A stretch of DNA of 64,000 bases from Siccirubricoccus deserti (lineage in GTDB: Bacteria; Pseudomonadota; Alphaproteobacteria; Acetobacterales; Acetobacteraceae). Each line of letters begins with the position of its first letter. Position 1 is the first letter of the stretch. The notes beneath the pieces are model-generated. The model was not told the DNA's origin. It worked only from the letters and a program-made list of their open reading frames with translations, and searched no databases. Made by a program: the position numbers and the translations under genes. The stretch lies in contig NZ_JACOMF010000015.1 of the NCBI RefSeq assembly GCF_014283215.1, positions 57,490 to 121,489 on the forward strand, read 5' to 3'. Below, piece by piece: positions 30,619 to 39,362 of this stretch.

Positions 30619-31368
30619 CTACTTCGCCAGATGCTTGCCGAAGAAGGCGAAGACCTTGCTCCAGCCATCCATGGCCTGCTCCGGCCGGTAGAGCGGCCTG
30701 TGCCAGTAGAAAAAGCCATGGCCGGCGCCGTCATAGCGGTGGAATTCGTAGTTCTTGCCGTGCTTCTTCAGCTCGGCCTCATGCTGGTCCACCTGCTCCG
30801 GGCTCGGCGCGCGGTCGTCATTGCCGAAGAGGCCGAGCAGGGGGCAGGAGAGGTCCTTCGTCATGTCGATGGGCGCCACCGGAGTCTTGGCGTTCAGCTC
30901 CTCCTGGCCCATTACCACGCGCCCGCCCCAGAGATCGACGCAGGCATCCACATCCTTCTTCTGGCAGGCGTAGATGAAGGCGTGCCGGCCGCCGGAGCAG
31001 GAGCCGAAGATGCCGACCTTGCCGTTGTGCTCCGGCTGCGCGCGCATCCAGGCCACCGCGGCCGCGGTATCGCCAACCATCTGGGAATCGGCGATTCCGC
31101 CCTCGGCGCGCACCTTGGCGGCGACGTCGTCCGGGTTGCCCTCGCCCGCGCGCTCATAAAGGTTGGCGCAGATCGCAAGATAGCCATGATGCGCGAAGCG
31201 CCGCGTCGTCTCGATGTAAAGCTCGCTCCAGCCAGGAAGGTGGTGGACCAGCACCACGCCCGGGAAGGTACCCTTGCCCTCCGGCTTGGCCACATAGGCG
31301 GTGATCGGGGTTCCCCCGTCGCCCTTGAGGGTGACGTTCTCGCAGGTCATGCCTCGGTAGAAAGCCAT
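30619..31368 (-). CDS. Dienelactone hydrolase family protein
   Basis: A 249-residue alpha/beta hydrolase; ATG 31368 has AGGAGGA seven bases upstream. The nucleophile elbow is GSCSGG with Cys124, as in dienelactone hydrolases. The acid is probably the Asp of LFGNDDRAPS and the His lies in YDGAGHGFF. An N-terminal strand AYVAKPEGKGTFPGVVLVHH carries the oxyanion region. Classic members open dienelactone in chlorocatechol breakdown, but many act on other esters or lactones. It precedes the DUF6295-like gene. Confidence 0.88.
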   Translation of the reverse strand: MAFYRGMTCENVTLKGDGGTPITAYVAKPEGKGTFPGVVLVHHLPGWSELYIETTRRFAHHGYLAICANLYERAGEGNPDDVAAKVRAEGGIADSQMVGDTAAAVAWMRAQPEHNGKVGIFGSCSGGRHAFIYACQKKDVDACVDLWGGRVVMGQEELNAKTPVAPIDMTKDLSCPLLGLFGNDDRAPSPEQVDQHEAELKKHGKNYEFHRYDGAGHGFFYWHRPLYRPEQAMDGWSKVFAFFGKHLAK

Positions 31369-31500
31369 TGGTGTTCCTCCTCAGGCGCCAGCCTTGTCGG
31401 CGATCGGTGGGATGCGGCGCCGTACCGTCATCAAGGGGCGGCCGGCCGCCCTCATTTTTCCGCCCGGCTTCGTGGGCTGGTCAATAGCCGGCCAGTGCCG

Positions 31501-32913
31501 TTAATTCGCCGGCAGCACCTTCCCCGGATTCATCACCCCGCGCGGGTCGAGCAGGCGCTTGATCCCGCGCATCACCTCGATGGCCAGCGGGTCCTTCAAC
31601 GCCTGCATCACATGCAGCTTGGAGACGCCGATGCCATGTTCGGCGCTGAAGCTGCCGCCGAGTGCCACGGCGATCTCGTTCACCGCCATGTCGGCCGCCC
31701 CGGCGCGCGTCATCCAATCCTCCCGCGTCACGCCGGGCGGCGCCCTGAGTCCAACATGGATGTTGCCGTCGCCGGCATGGCCGATGGCGACCATCCGCCC
31801 CTCCGGCCAGCGCTCCGCCAGCACCTGCTCCACCCGCGCCAGGAATTCCGGCACGGCGGAGACCGGCACGGCGGTGTCGGTGGAGATCGCCGGCCCGGCC
31901 ATGCGGGCGAATTCCGGGTAATCCTCGCGGATGCGCCAGAAGGCGGTGCGCTGCGCCTCATTCCCGGCCAGCACCGCATCGGTGCATTCGCCCGCCTCCA
32001 GCGCCTCGGCCAGGGAGGCTTCCAGCATCGCCCGCACCGGCACGTCCGGGTGTGCCGCGGCCAGTTCCACCATGACGTACCAGGGGCTGTCCAACGGCAG
32101 CGGCAGGCGCAGGTGCGGCCCGTGCTCGGCGACCATCTCCAGGCAGATGCGCTGCACCAGTTCGAAGGCAATGACCTCGGCGCCGCTGCCCATCACCCGC
32201 GACAGCAGGGTCAGCGCCGCATCCGGCGAGGGCACCGCGACGAAGGCGGTCTCGACGCGCTTCAGCGCCGGAACCAGCCGCAGCGCCGCGGCGGTGATGA
32301 CGCCGAGCGTGCCCTCGGCGCCGAGGAAGAGATGGCGAAGCGCGTAGCCGCTGTTGTCCTTTCTCACCCGGCGCAGGTCGTTCAGCACCCTTCCGTCCGG
32401 CAGCACCACCTCCAGCCCCAGCACCAGGTCGCGGGCATTGCCCCAGCGGATGGTGCGGATGCCGCCGGCATTGGTGCTCAGCATGCCGCCGATCTGCGCG
32501 CTGCCCTGGGCGCCCCAGGCGATGGGGAAGAAGCGCCCGGCCTCGGCCGCCGCCTCCTGCACCCGCTGCACCACGCAGCCGGCCTCGGCGACCAGGGAGA
32601 AGTCGCGCGCATCGATGTCGCGGATGCGGTTCAGCCGTTCCAGGCTCAGCACCACCGCGGCCGGGCCGCCGGGCGAGACCACCGCCGCGCCGCACAGCCC
32701 GGTGCGGCCGCCCGCTGGCACCACCGCGATACCCGCGGCGCCGCATCGCGCAACCGCGGCGGCGACCTCCGCGACCGTGCCCGGCCGCAGCACCGCCAGC
32801 GGCGCGCCGCGATAGCTGCCGCGCCAGTCGGCGGCATAGGGCGCGGTGTCGGCGGCGTCGCGCAGGCAGTGGCGCGGGCCGAGCAGTTCGGCGAGGGCGT
32901 CGATCGGGCTCAT
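31501..32913 (-). CDS. FAD-binding oxidoreductase, GlcD/D-2-hydroxyacid dehydrogenase type
   Basis: A 470-residue flavoprotein starting at ATG 32913. The PCMH-type FAD-binding domain shows VLRPGTVAEVAAAVARC, VVPAGGRTGLCGAAV, GSAQIGGMLSTNAGG and LFLGAEGTLGVITAA. The C-terminal FAD-oxidase domain carries the metal/substrate motif IGHAGDGNIHVGL and the terminal SFSAEHGIGVSKL with NPGKVLP. These enzymes oxidise D-lactate, glycolate or D-2-hydroxyglutarate. It diverges from a GMC oxidoreductase gene, sharing a 128-base promoter region. Confidence 0.92.
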   Translation of the reverse strand: MSPIDALAELLGPRHCLRDAADTAPYAADWRGSYRGAPLAVLRPGTVAEVAAAVARCGAAGIAVVPAGGRTGLCGAAVVSPGGPAAVVLSLERLNRIRDIDARDFSLVAEAGCVVQRVQEAAAEAGRFFPIAWGAQGSAQIGGMLSTNAGGIRTIRWGNARDLVLGLEVVLPDGRVLNDLRRVRKDNSGYALRHLFLGAEGTLGVITAAALRLVPALKRVETAFVAVPSPDAALTLLSRVMGSGAEVIAFELVQRICLEMVAEHGPHLRLPLPLDSPWYVMVELAAAHPDVPVRAMLEASLAEALEAGECTDAVLAGNEAQRTAFWRIREDYPEFARMAGPAISTDTAVPVSAVPEFLARVEQVLAERWPEGRMVAIGHAGDGNIHVGLRAPPGVTREDWMTRAGAADMAVNEIAVALGGSFSAEHGIGVSKLHVMQALKDPLAIEVMRGIKRLLDPRGVMNPGKVLPAN

Positions 32914-33041
32914 GCGGCGAAGTCTCCGCCGCGCCGTCCGGCGCAGCAAGCCCCCTGGTCGCGCCACCGATGTTGGGCTTTGCTGCATGCGGCGCGGCGT
33001 CGAGCATGCTGCGTCGCAACAGCGATTTCCGGGGATCTGGC

Positions 33042-34667
33042 ATGGCCGATGTGTTGCCGTTGAGTGCGGATTACGTGGTGGTCGGTGCCGGCTCGGCCGG
33101 CTGCGCCGTCGCCGCGCGACTGTCGGAGGATCCCGGCGTGCGGGTGGTGCTGCTGGAGGCCGGCGGTCGCGACCGGAACCCCTGGCTGCATGTGCCGATC
33201 GGCTACGCCAAGACGATGTACCACCCGACCCTGTCCTGGAACCTGATGACGGAGCCGGAGCCCAACCTCGATGGCCGCCGGGTGCCCTGGCCGCGCGGCC
33301 GCACCTTGGGTGGTTCCTCCGCCATCAACGGGCTGCTCTATCTGCGCGGCCAGCCCGCCGACTACGACCATTGGCGCCAGCTTGGCTGCACCGGCTGGTC
33401 CTTCGAGGATGTGCTGCCCTTCTTCAAGCGCAGCGAGGATCAGGAGCGCGGCCCGAGCGAGCTCCACGGCACGGGCGGGCCGCTCGCCGTCTCCGATATG
33501 CGCGACCGCAACCCGCTGGCCGAGAGCTTCATCGCAGCGGCGGCCGAGCTGGGCTTTCCACACAATCCGGATTTCAACGGCGCCACCCAGGAGGGCGCTG
33601 GCCTCTATCAGACCACTTCACGCAACGGTTGGCGCTGCAGTGCGGCGACCGCTTATCTGAAACCGGCGCGCAGCCGCCCGAACCTGGTGGTGGTGACGGA
33701 TGCGCACAGCACCGGGCTGCTGCTGGAAGGTCGCCGCGCTGCCGGGGTGAAGCTGGTGCGGCACGGCGCGGCCCTGACCATCCGGGCGGAGCGGGAGGTG
33801 ATCCTCTGCGGCGGCGCCATCGCCTCCCCGCAATTGCTGATGCTCTCGGGCATTGGCCCGGCGGAGCATCTGCGCAGCCTGAGCATCGAGGTGGTGCATG
33901 AGCTGCCGCAGGTCGGGCGCAACCTCCAGGACCATTTCCAGGCGCGGCTGGCCTATCGCGTCAACCAGCGCGCCAGCATGAACACCCGCTCCCGCAGCTG
34001 GTGGGGCAAGGCGCTGATGGGCGCCGAGTTCGCCCTGCGCCGCACCGGCCCGCTGACCGTCAGCGCTGGCACCGCGGGGCTGTTCGCGCGGGTGCTACCG
34101 GGCAGCGAGACGCCGGATGTGCAGTACCACTTCCTGCCCTTCAGCACCGGCACGACGATGCTGGAGCTGCACCCCTTCCCCGGCATGACCATCAGCGCCT
34201 GCCAGCTGCGGCCGGAGAGCCGCGGCACCATCACCCTGGCCAGCGCCGACCCGCAGGCCAAGGCGCTGATCCACGCCAATTACCTCGCCACCGAGACCGA
34301 CCGGCGTTGCATGATCGAAGGGGTCAAGCTCGGCCGCCGGCTGGCCCAGGCCGCCGCCATGGCGCGTTGGGTGGAGGAGGAGATCTCCCCCGGCGCGGCG
34401 GCCGCCTCGGATGATGAGATCCTCGCCTGGATCCGCTGCACCGGCGGCACGATCTACCACCCGAGCGGCACCTGCCGCATGGGCGGCGACGCCGAGAGCG
34501 TGGTCGATCCCGAGTTGCGGGTGCGCGGCATCGAGGGGCTGCGGGTCGCCGATGCCTCGATCATGCCGACGGTGGTCTCCGGCAACACCAATGCGCCGGC
34601 CATCATGATTGGCGAGAAATGCGCCGAGATGGTGAAGGCATCGGCGCGGGTCCGGCTGGCGGCCTGA
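33042..34667 (+). CDS. GMC-family FAD oxidoreductase (choline-dehydrogenase-like)
   Basis: A 541-residue flavoprotein starting at ATG 33042. The FAD motif is VVGAGSAGCAVAARLSEDP near residues 13-31; GMC signatures GRTLGGSSAINGLLYLRGQ and ILCGGAIASPQLLMLSGIG are both intact. The catalytic His is in IYHPSGTCRMG, with a second conserved position in the VVSGNTNAPAIMIGEKCAE segment. GMC enzymes oxidise alcohols (choline, glucose, alkanols, polyethylene glycol); I cannot tell which. It is a single-gene unit that converges with the ferredoxin-NADP reductase gene. Confidence 0.93.
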   Translation: MADVLPLSADYVVVGAGSAGCAVAARLSEDPGVRVVLLEAGGRDRNPWLHVPIGYAKTMYHPTLSWNLMTEPEPNLDGRRVPWPRGRTLGGSSAINGLLYLRGQPADYDHWRQLGCTGWSFEDVLPFFKRSEDQERGPSELHGTGGPLAVSDMRDRNPLAESFIAAAAELGFPHNPDFNGATQEGAGLYQTTSRNGWRCSAATAYLKPARSRPNLVVVTDAHSTGLLLEGRRAAGVKLVRHGAALTIRAEREVILCGGAIASPQLLMLSGIGPAEHLRSLSIEVVHELPQVGRNLQDHFQARLAYRVNQRASMNTRSRSWWGKALMGAEFALRRTGPLTVSAGTAGLFARVLPGSETPDVQYHFLPFSTGTTMLELHPFPGMTISACQLRPESRGTITLASADPQAKALIHANYLATETDRRCMIEGVKLGRRLAQAAAMARWVEEEISPGAAAASDDEILAWIRCTGGTIYHPSGTCRMGGDAESVVDPELRVRGIEGLRVADASIMPTVVSGNTNAPAIMIGEKCAEMVKASARVRLAA

Positions 34668-34703
34668 GCGGCTGCTGGAATCGGCTCGCCGTTGGTGCCG
34701 AGA

Positions 34704-34720
34704 GGGGGGCGACGCCCCCC
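34704..34720. terminator. Bidirectional terminator hairpin between convergent genes
   Basis: A 7-bp perfect G/C stem (GGGGGGC / GCCCCCC) with a three-base loop, lying between the ends of the GMC gene (plus) and the ferredoxin-NADP reductase gene (minus). Its position suits termination in both directions, although U-runs are weak. Confidence 0.55.
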
Positions 34721-34725
34721 CTGGC

Positions 34726-35535
34726 CTATTTCGTGACGAAAGCCTTCTCGACCACGTAGCTGCCGGGCTCGCTGTTCGAGCCCTCGATGAAGCCGCGGGC
34801 TTCCAGCAGCGCCTTCACATCGGCGTTCATCGCCTCGGAGCCGCAGAGCATCACCCGGTCATGCTCGGTCGACAGCGGCGGCAGGCCGAGGTCGGTGAAG
34901 ATCCGGCCGGACTCGATCAGCGTGGTGACACGGCCTTGGGTCGGGAAGGGCTCGCGGGTCACGCTCGGGTAGTAGAGCAGCTTGCCGCGCAGCATCTCGC
35001 CAAGGAATTCGTGCTGCGGCAGCTCCTGGGTGATGTAGTCGCGATAGGCCAGCTCCTTCACCTCCCGCACGGTGTGGCAGAGCACGACCTTCTCGTAGCG
35101 CTCATACACCTCCGGCTCGCGGATCAGCGACATGAAAGGAGCGAGGCCGGTGCCGGTGGCGAGGAGCCAGAGCGTCTTTCCCGGCAGCAGGTTCTCGGTC
35201 AGCAGCGTGCCGGTGGGCTTGCGGCCGATCAGCACCGTGTCGCCCACCCCGATGTGCTGCAGCCGGGAGGTGAGCGGGCCGTCCGGCACCTTGATGGAGA
35301 GGAATTCCAACGCCTCGTCCCAGGCCGGGCTGACCATGGAATAGGCCCGGACCAGCGGCTTGCCGGCGACCATCAGGCCGATCATGGCGAATTGACCGGA
35401 GGTGAAGCGCAGCCGCGGGTCGCGGGTGCAGCGAAAAGAGAATAGCCGATCGGTCCAGTGCTGCACCCAGGTGACCGTCTCGCCATGGAAGGCGGCGGGG
35501 ATGGCGGGCTTCGAGGTTGGGGCGAGCGTGTCCAT
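34726..35535 (-). CDS. fpr: Ferredoxin-NADP reductase
   Basis: A 269-residue enzyme starting at ATG 35535. It has the plant-type FNR layout of bacterial subclass I: FAD-binding RAYSMVSPAWDEALEF, the VPDGPLTSRLQHI segment, NADP-binding LLATGTGLAPFMSLIREP, VVLCHTVREVKELAY, the MLCGSEAMN motif, and the C-terminus GSYVVEKAFV, whose extension past the aromatic residue is typical of alphaproteobacterial Fpr. It exchanges electrons between NADPH and ferredoxin or flavodoxin and is often linked to oxidative stress defence. It stands alone on the minus strand. Confidence 0.93.
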   Translation of the reverse strand: MDTLAPTSKPAIPAAFHGETVTWVQHWTDRLFSFRCTRDPRLRFTSGQFAMIGLMVAGKPLVRAYSMVSPAWDEALEFLSIKVPDGPLTSRLQHIGVGDTVLIGRKPTGTLLTENLLPGKTLWLLATGTGLAPFMSLIREPEVYERYEKVVLCHTVREVKELAYRDYITQELPQHEFLGEMLRGKLLYYPSVTREPFPTQGRVTTLIESGRIFTDLGLPPLSTEHDRVMLCGSEAMNADVKALLEARGFIEGSNSEPGSYVVEKAFVTK

Positions 35536-35887
35536 GGGGCGGTTAGATGCTGCAAGGTGGTGCAAAGCGCAACACGGGACAGTGCAATGCTGGCCTGCAA
35601 TTTCCCTTTTTATTGCGCAATTTCAACATTACGTTCTTCTGCCCGTGCTGCAATTTGAACGAGATCATCGCCGGGGTTCCTCGGCTGTGGCCGTGAGCGC
35701 GGCGCTGGCGGTCAGGACGGTGCTGTTCGAGATCGTGTGATCGATCACCGGTGGCCGGTCGCCGGTCGCCGGTCGCCGGTCGCCGGTTGCCGGTCGCCGG
35801 TCGCCGGTCGCCGAGGTGTCACGCGACCGCAGCGCCGTTGAAACACCCGACCGCTAGCCTGCCCTCGTTGCCGAATCGAGGAGTAGC
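35536..35887. other. Intergenic region with AT-rich fpr upstream and a 7-bp microsatellite
   Basis: About 350 bases between fpr (minus) and the phytase-like gene (plus). The part next to fpr (35580-35650) is unusually rich in A and T and includes TTTCCCTTTTTATTGCGC, so it likely holds the fpr promoter. The part next to the plus-strand gene carries the tandem repeat listed separately, and GAGGAG before ATG 35888. Confidence 0.5.
35754..35809. repeat. Short tandem repeat, eight copies of a 7-mer
   Basis: Eight head-to-tail copies of GCCGGTC, the fifth being GCCGGTT, followed by a partial ninth (GCCG). It lies about 80-135 bases upstream of the phytase-like gene. A unit of seven bases outside a reading frame can change copy number by slippage, so promoter spacing could vary between strains. 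That effect is speculative. Confidence 0.9.
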
Positions 35888-37258
35888 ATGCGCTCAATCC
35901 TGTTCGCCGCCAGCCTGATGGCGGCCTTGCCTGGCGCCGCCCGCGCCGACCAGCGCTTCGAGGCAACGCTCGCCGGCCACGCCTTCCTGCCCGCCGCCAG
36001 CTTCGTCGCGCCGCCGGCGGGGGCCCTCCCGGGCTTCGCCACTTCAGGCCGCTTCACCGGACCGGGCAATTTGCGGGTCGAGCAGCGCGGCAGCATGCCG
36101 GGCGACACCGGCCCGGCCTATGGCCGCCGCCCGACCGGGCTGTCGCTGCCCTTCGAAGGCCAGCCGGTGCAGGGCTTCTCCGGCATCAAGCCGGTGGCCG
36201 GCGAGCCGGGCGCCTATTGGGTGCTGACCGACAACGGCTTCGGCAACCGGCGCAATTCCTCCGACGCGCTGCTGATGTTCCACAAGCTCCGGCCGGATTT
36301 CCGTACCGGCAACGTGACCATCGAACGCAGCATCTTTCTCTCCGATCCCAACCGGGTGGTGCCCTTCCCCATCGCCACCGATTCCTCCGCCACCCGCTTC
36401 CTGACCGGCGCCGATTTCGACCCGGAGAGCATCCAGCCGGTCGCCGACGGCTTCTGGATCGGCGAGGAATTCGGCCCCTTCCTTATCAAGCTCGACCTCG
36501 AAGGCCGGGTGCAGCGGGTGGTGGCGACGCAGCTTGAGAACGCCGAGATCCGCAGCCCCGACAATCCGGCACTGCAACTGGCGGCCAACCCCTCCGCCAC
36601 CACCGCCTTCCGCGCCCAGCGCAGCGGTGGCTATGAGGGCCTGGCGCTCTCCCCGGATGGCAGCCGGCTGTTTGCCCTGCTGGAGAAGCCGCTGTTCATC
36701 TCCGCCGGGCAGCCGGAAGGGAATTTCCTGCGGATCCTGGAACTCGACACCGCCCGCGGCGCCTGGACCGGCCGGGCCATGAAGTATCGCCTCGAGCCAG
36801 GCAGCACCTCGATCGGCGACTTCAACATGGTGGACGAGCGTCGCGCCCTGATCATCGAGCGCGACGATGGCGAGGGCGATCCGTCCCTTGCCTGCGCCGA
36901 TGGCCAGCAGCCGCCGGCCTGTTTCCCGAAGCCGGCCGGGCTCAAGCGCATCTACCTGGTCGACCTGCAGCGGACCGACGCCGAGGGCTTCGTCCACAAG
37001 ATCGGCCATATCGACCTGATGGCAATCCGCGATCCGCAGAAGCTGGCCCGCACCCAGGGCGACCGCGGGCCCGGCGCTCCGGCCGACCGCTTCGGCTTCC
37101 CCTTCTTCACCATCGAGAATGTCGCGGTGGTGGATGCCGACCACATTATCGTGGCGAATGACAATAACCTGCCGTTCAGCGCCGGCCGCTTTCTGACCCG
37201 GGCCGATGCGAATGAGTTCATCCTGCTGCGGGTGCCGGAGCTGCTACGGGGGCGCTGA
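35888..37258 (+). CDS. Exported esterase-like protein of the phytase-like family (PF13449)
   Basis: A 456-residue protein with a Sec signal (MRSILFAASLMAALPGAARA) and GAGGAG six bases before ATG 35888. The family's beta-propeller marks are present: GFSGIKPVAGEPGAYWVLTD near residue 98, LTGADFDPESIQPVADGFWI, YEGLALSPDGSRLFALLEK, and RALIIERDDGEGDP. Related proteins are annotated as esterase-like or phytase-like, but the reaction is rarely proven. It is periplasmic or secreted. It is a single-gene unit ending in a strong hairpin. Confidence 0.87.
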   Translation: MRSILFAASLMAALPGAARADQRFEATLAGHAFLPAASFVAPPAGALPGFATSGRFTGPGNLRVEQRGSMPGDTGPAYGRRPTGLSLPFEGQPVQGFSGIKPVAGEPGAYWVLTDNGFGNRRNSSDALLMFHKLRPDFRTGNVTIERSIFLSDPNRVVPFPIATDSSATRFLTGADFDPESIQPVADGFWIGEEFGPFLIKLDLEGRVQRVVATQLENAEIRSPDNPALQLAANPSATTAFRAQRSGGYEGLALSPDGSRLFALLEKPLFISAGQPEGNFLRILELDTARGAWTGRAMKYRLEPGSTSIGDFNMVDERRALIIERDDGEGDPSLACADGQQPPACFPKPAGLKRIYLVDLQRTDAEGFVHKIGHIDLMAIRDPQKLARTQGDRGPGAPADRFGFPFFTIENVAVVDADHIIVANDNNLPFSAGRFLTRADANEFILLRVPELLRGR

Positions 37259-37270
37259 CCCACGCGAGGC

Positions 37271-37294
37271 GGGGCGGCCGGCATCGGCCGCCCC
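37271..37294. terminator. Strong hairpin after the phytase-like gene
   Basis: A perfect 10-bp stem (GGGGCGGCCG / CGGCCGCCCC) with the loop GCAT, starting 13 bases after the stop codon. There is no clear T run behind it, as is common for terminators in GC-rich genomes. Confidence 0.65.
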
Positions 37295-37360
37295 GGCCAC
37301 TGCTTGCCCGCGCGATGCAGATGCCGCAGTTTCGGACCTCACGCGACAGCCGAGGCGCCG

Positions 37361-38551
37361 ATGCCCGAGATCCTGACCGACACTGTAGGCGCCTTCATCC
37401 CCGGCCCGCGGGTGGAGATCGCCGGCAGCCCAACGGGGCCGCTCGCTGACCTCAGCTTCGCGGTGAAGGATCTCTACGACGTCGCCGGCCAGCCCACGAC
37501 CTATGGCAATCCGGATTGGGCCCTCACCCACCCCGTTGCCGCGGCGACTGCGCCGGTCGTCACCGCCTTGCTGCAGGCCGGCGCCCACCTGCGCGGCAAG
37601 ACCAAGACGGTTGAGCTGGCCTATGGGCTGACTGGCGAGAATATCTGGCACGGCACCCCAACCAACCCGGCGGCGCCCGACCGCTTCCCCGGCGGCTCCT
37701 CCTGCGGCTCGGCGGCGGCGGTGGCGGCGGGGCTGGTCGATTTTGCCCTGGGGTCCGACACCGGCGGTTCGGTGCGGATCCCGGCCAGCTATTGCGGCAC
37801 CTTCGGCATCCGCCCGAGCTGGGGGGCGATCAGCCTGGCCGGCGCCTGCGGCCTCGGCCCCAGCTTCGACACGCCCGGCTGGTTCGCTGCCAGCGCCGCG
37901 GTGCTGGCGCGGGTCGGCGAGGTGCTCCTGCCGGAGGATGCGCCCGGCACCATCGGCCCATTGCTGCGGCCGGAGCAGGCCTGGGCCAATGCCGAGCCCG
38001 CCACCGCTGCCGCCCTGGCCCCGGCCTTCACTGCGCTGGAAGGGCTGCTCGGCCGCGCCCGACGGATCGAGGTGGCCCCTGCTGGCCTTGGCGCCCTCTA
38101 TGAGCATTTCCGCTGCGTCCAGGCGGAGGAAGCCTGGGCCACGCTGGGCTCCTGGGTCGCCGCGACCAAGCCGGAATTCGGTCCCGGCGTGAAGGAACGC
38201 TTCGAAGCCGCCCGTGCGATGGACCCGGCGAAGGCCAGCGCCGGCCGCGCCTTCCGCCGGGCATTCCAGGCAGAGTTGCGGGCGTTGCTGGCCGGCGGCG
38301 CGGTGCTCGCCTACCCCACCTCCCCGGCGCCGGCGCCAAAGCGGGACAGCAGCCAGGCGGAGCAGAATGCGGTGCGGGAGCGGACCATGGGAGTCACCGC
38401 CATTGCCGGGCTCGGCGGGCTGCCGGAGGTGACCATTCCGGCCGGCCGGGCGGAGGGGGCACCGGTCGGTTTCTCGCTGGTCGCCGCGCCGGGGCGCGAC
38501 CGGGCGCTGCTGGCGCTGGCGGCGCGGCTGACCGAGGCGCTCGGCCGCTGA
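37361..38551 (+). CDS. Amidase (amidase-signature family)
   Basis: A 396-residue enzyme starting at ATG 37361. The Ser-cisSer-Lys triad is visible: Lys in FAVKDLYDVAG, the Gly/Ser stretch FPGGSSCGSAAAVAAGL, and the nucleophile in GSDTGGSVRIPASYCG. It is shorter than the usual 450-500 residues, as in the AtzE/AMI1-like subgroup. Members hydrolyse amides such as indole-acetamide, biuret or N-carbamoyl compounds. The substrate is not readable. It is a monocistronic gene with about 250 bases before the GNAT gene. Confidence 0.9.
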   Translation: MPEILTDTVGAFIPGPRVEIAGSPTGPLADLSFAVKDLYDVAGQPTTYGNPDWALTHPVAAATAPVVTALLQAGAHLRGKTKTVELAYGLTGENIWHGTPTNPAAPDRFPGGSSCGSAAAVAAGLVDFALGSDTGGSVRIPASYCGTFGIRPSWGAISLAGACGLGPSFDTPGWFAASAAVLARVGEVLLPEDAPGTIGPLLRPEQAWANAEPATAAALAPAFTALEGLLGRARRIEVAPAGLGALYEHFRCVQAEEAWATLGSWVAATKPEFGPGVKERFEAARAMDPAKASAGRAFRRAFQAELRALLAGGAVLAYPTSPAPAPKRDSSQAEQNAVRERTMGVTAIAGLGGLPEVTIPAGRAEGAPVGFSLVAAPGRDRALLALAARLTEALGR

Positions 38552-38800
38552 TCGCCACGGCCGGCGCTGCCGCCGGTCCGCAGCCGGCTTGTTGTTGCTG
38601 TTTTGCATGATATTGCCTGGAGGCGGACCGTGAGGTCGTGCTCGTGGAGCATCGCCCCCGGACAGTCCGCCGGCGGGCGTCAGGTGATCGAAGACGAGCA
38701 GGCGGATTCGGCCGAAGCAAATTCCGTCACGCGGACCGTTTCCGATCTATGCGAAACTGCTCTAGGAGCAGGCTGTAGACGATACGCTGGGGAGCCCCGC

Positions 38801-39325
38801 ATGCCGATCCGCGATGCCGACCCGGCCGACCTGCCGGCCATCACCGCGATCTACGCCCACCACGTGCTGCATGGCGCGGGCACCTTCGAGGAAGCGCCGC
38901 CGGATCAGGCGGAGATGGCCCGGCGGCTCGCCCGGGTGCAAGGCCAGGGCTGGTCCTGGCTGGTTGCCGATGAGCCGGGCCAGGGCATCATCGGCTTCGC
39001 CTATTACACCCAGTTCCGCGACCGTTCCGCCTATCGCTTCACCGCCGAGGACAGCATCTATGTCCGCGACGACGTCCGCGGCCAGGGCGTCGGCAAGGCG
39101 CTGGTGGCGGCGTTGCTGCAACGGGCGGAGGCGGCGGGGTTCCGCCAGATGTTCGCGCTGATCGGCGATTCGGAGAATACCGGATCGATCGGGTTGCATG
39201 TCTCGCTCGGCTTCCGCCAGGCTGGTGTGCTGCGCTCGGCCGGGGTGAAGTTCGGTCGCTGGGTCGACCTGGTGCTGATGCAACGCAGCATGGGCCTCGG
39301 CGATCAGGATGTACCGGCGGACTGA
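38801..39325 (+). CDS. GNAT N-acetyltransferase, phosphinothricin-acetyltransferase-like
   Basis: A 174-residue enzyme starting at ATG 38801. N-terminal IRDADPADLPAITAIYAHHV and GTFEEAPPD are the typical Pat/Bar start. The acetyl-CoA site is VRDDVRGQGVGKALVAALL near residues 88-106, and GLHVSLGFRQAGVLRSAGVK closes the fold. Family members acetylate phosphinothricin, methionine sulfoximine or sulfone, giving resistance or detoxification. A role beyond that is unknown. The MBL-fold gene follows after 37 bases and may be co-transcribed. Confidence 0.9.
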   Translation: MPIRDADPADLPAITAIYAHHVLHGAGTFEEAPPDQAEMARRLARVQGQGWSWLVADEPGQGIIGFAYYTQFRDRSAYRFTAEDSIYVRDDVRGQGVGKALVAALLQRAEAAGFRQMFALIGDSENTGSIGLHVSLGFRQAGVLRSAGVKFGRWVDLVLMQRSMGLGDQDVPAD

Positions 39326-39362
39326 TTTCCGCTGTTATCTTCCGCTGCGGATGGAGGATGTG

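Noticed and set aside
30289..33063. A 924-codon plus-strand frame
   Set aside because: Antisense to three genes with clear catalytic motifs (DUF6295-like, dienelactone hydrolase and FAD oxidase).
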